Below are positions 63,394 to 64,000 of a DNA stretch of 64,000 bases, piece by piece. Origin of the DNA: Myxocyprinus asiaticus (lineage: Eukaryota; Chordata; Actinopteri; Cypriniformes; Catostomidae); assembly GCF_019703515.2 (NCBI RefSeq), contig NC_059351.1, positions 17,076,001-17,140,000 on the forward strand, given 5' to 3'. The notes under the pieces were generated by a model. It was not told the origin of the DNA, did not search any database, and worked only from the letters and a program-made list of their open reading frames with translations. The translations under genes were made by a program, and so were the position numbers. Positions within the stretch are counted from its first letter, which is position 1; each line of letters begins with the position of its first letter.

Positions 63394-64000
63394 GCAGCAT
63401 TTATATTAGGTCACTATATAGATTGCACAGAAACATTTTTTAACTAATGTCATATAAATTGTAGTCCAGTGTCATTTCTGGCCTGCAAAAAGTTTTGTAA
63501 TATAAACAGTTTATTTCAAAGGTTGTATGCACATAAAATGCAGTTGGGAAGGTGACACATACTGTATATATTTTTTATTTTATCAACATCAAAATTTTAG
63601 GTTAACATATAGATGAATATCTAAGTGAAAGTGTATATCTTATGTTTTGTAACTGGTCACCATTTATTTATTTATTTATTTTTTCATAATGTTTAAACCC
63701 TTTTGCCTTCACTATTTTTTTAAAAAAGTACAAATATTTCATGTAGTGTAATAATTCAGCATAATAGAGTATAACAATTATAAACAGATATCTATAGAAA
63801 TAGATAGATCCATTTGTATGACTTTAAGCTGCTGTTTTACATTAGTGTTAAAAATTGCCCCAAATTAATGAACTAACTGTTACAGTTCTATTATATCTCT
63901 GACAGGAAGTGACATGCCCTCACCTTACAGAAGTCTGCTCCTTATTTCCTCCCAATTAACTTAGTCCCAATTAGTCTTTCAGTTCTCACCCTCAAACAAA
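63394..64000. other. erbb4: erbb4 intronic DNA, no further exon seen
   Basis: AT-rich sequence with no reading frame resembling the preceding kinase exon. The upstream exon is presumably beyond position 64000. Confidence 0.6.

Noticed and set aside
1..64000. tRNA, rRNA or tRNA-derived SINE genes
   Set aside because: I looked for A/B-box pairs and conserved rRNA segments and recognised none; a tRNAscan or Infernal run would be needed to exclude weak ones.

Overview
The window is animal nuclear DNA, almost certainly from a cyprinid-type teleost fish. It is AT-rich and full of CA/TA microsatellites. It carries fish transposon families: DIRS retroelements, CR1/L2-group LINEs, a Gmr1-type gypsy element, hAT elements, and the foldback repeats common in carp-like fish. 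The only host gene I can support is the 3' end of the receptor tyrosine kinase gene erbb4, on the minus strand. Its last four coding exons lie at 62549-62646, 62262-62432, 53284-53587 and 48548-49413. Splice phases agree across all four, and the protein ends in the PDZ-binding motif TVV. The rest of the gene lies beyond the right edge.

Positions 1-48.5 kb lie downstream of erbb4 and are a transposon graveyard with several readable nests. At 0.8-4.1 kb a foldback element holds a hAT element (8-bp target duplication), which holds a solo LTR (5-bp target duplication). At 7.9-27.7 kb a possible outer hAT shell holds a 13.7-kb element with inverted arms of about 2 kb (8620-22365). A tandem array in that element's centre was split by a LINE, which was itself split by a second, opposite LINE and a possible solo LTR. 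The same shell holds a DIRS element (22471-26871) with a textbook internal complementary region and a large internal deletion. A second DIRS (29872-33190) is cut off by a 5'-truncated L2-type LINE (33191-35309), followed by a fragment of a more diverged DIRS (35310-36820). At 37295-42178 lies a complete Gmr1-type gypsy element with two LTRs and a perfect 5-bp target duplication. Its integrase precedes its reverse transcriptase and its capsid region is SCAN-like. A TTAA-flanked, piggyBac-like element (43757-45431) and a TTAA foldback element in the likely erbb4 3' UTR (47851-48487) follow.

The erbb4 introns are also loaded. The 8.7-kb intron between the second and third exons seen here carries two large insertions. 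One is a gag-only LTR element whose ORF holds about 24 copies of a 33-bp coding minisatellite (54213-56434). The other is a hAT element (56583-62000, 8-bp target duplication) containing a dead chromodomain gypsy element (57028 to about 61690). I found no exon resembling the short WW-binding 'CYT-1' exon that mammals place in this intron.

All transposon coding regions are broken by stops, frameshifts or deletions. I see no rRNA, tRNA, CRISPR array or bacterial-type operon. Element names rest on protein motifs and end structure read by eye, without database searches.
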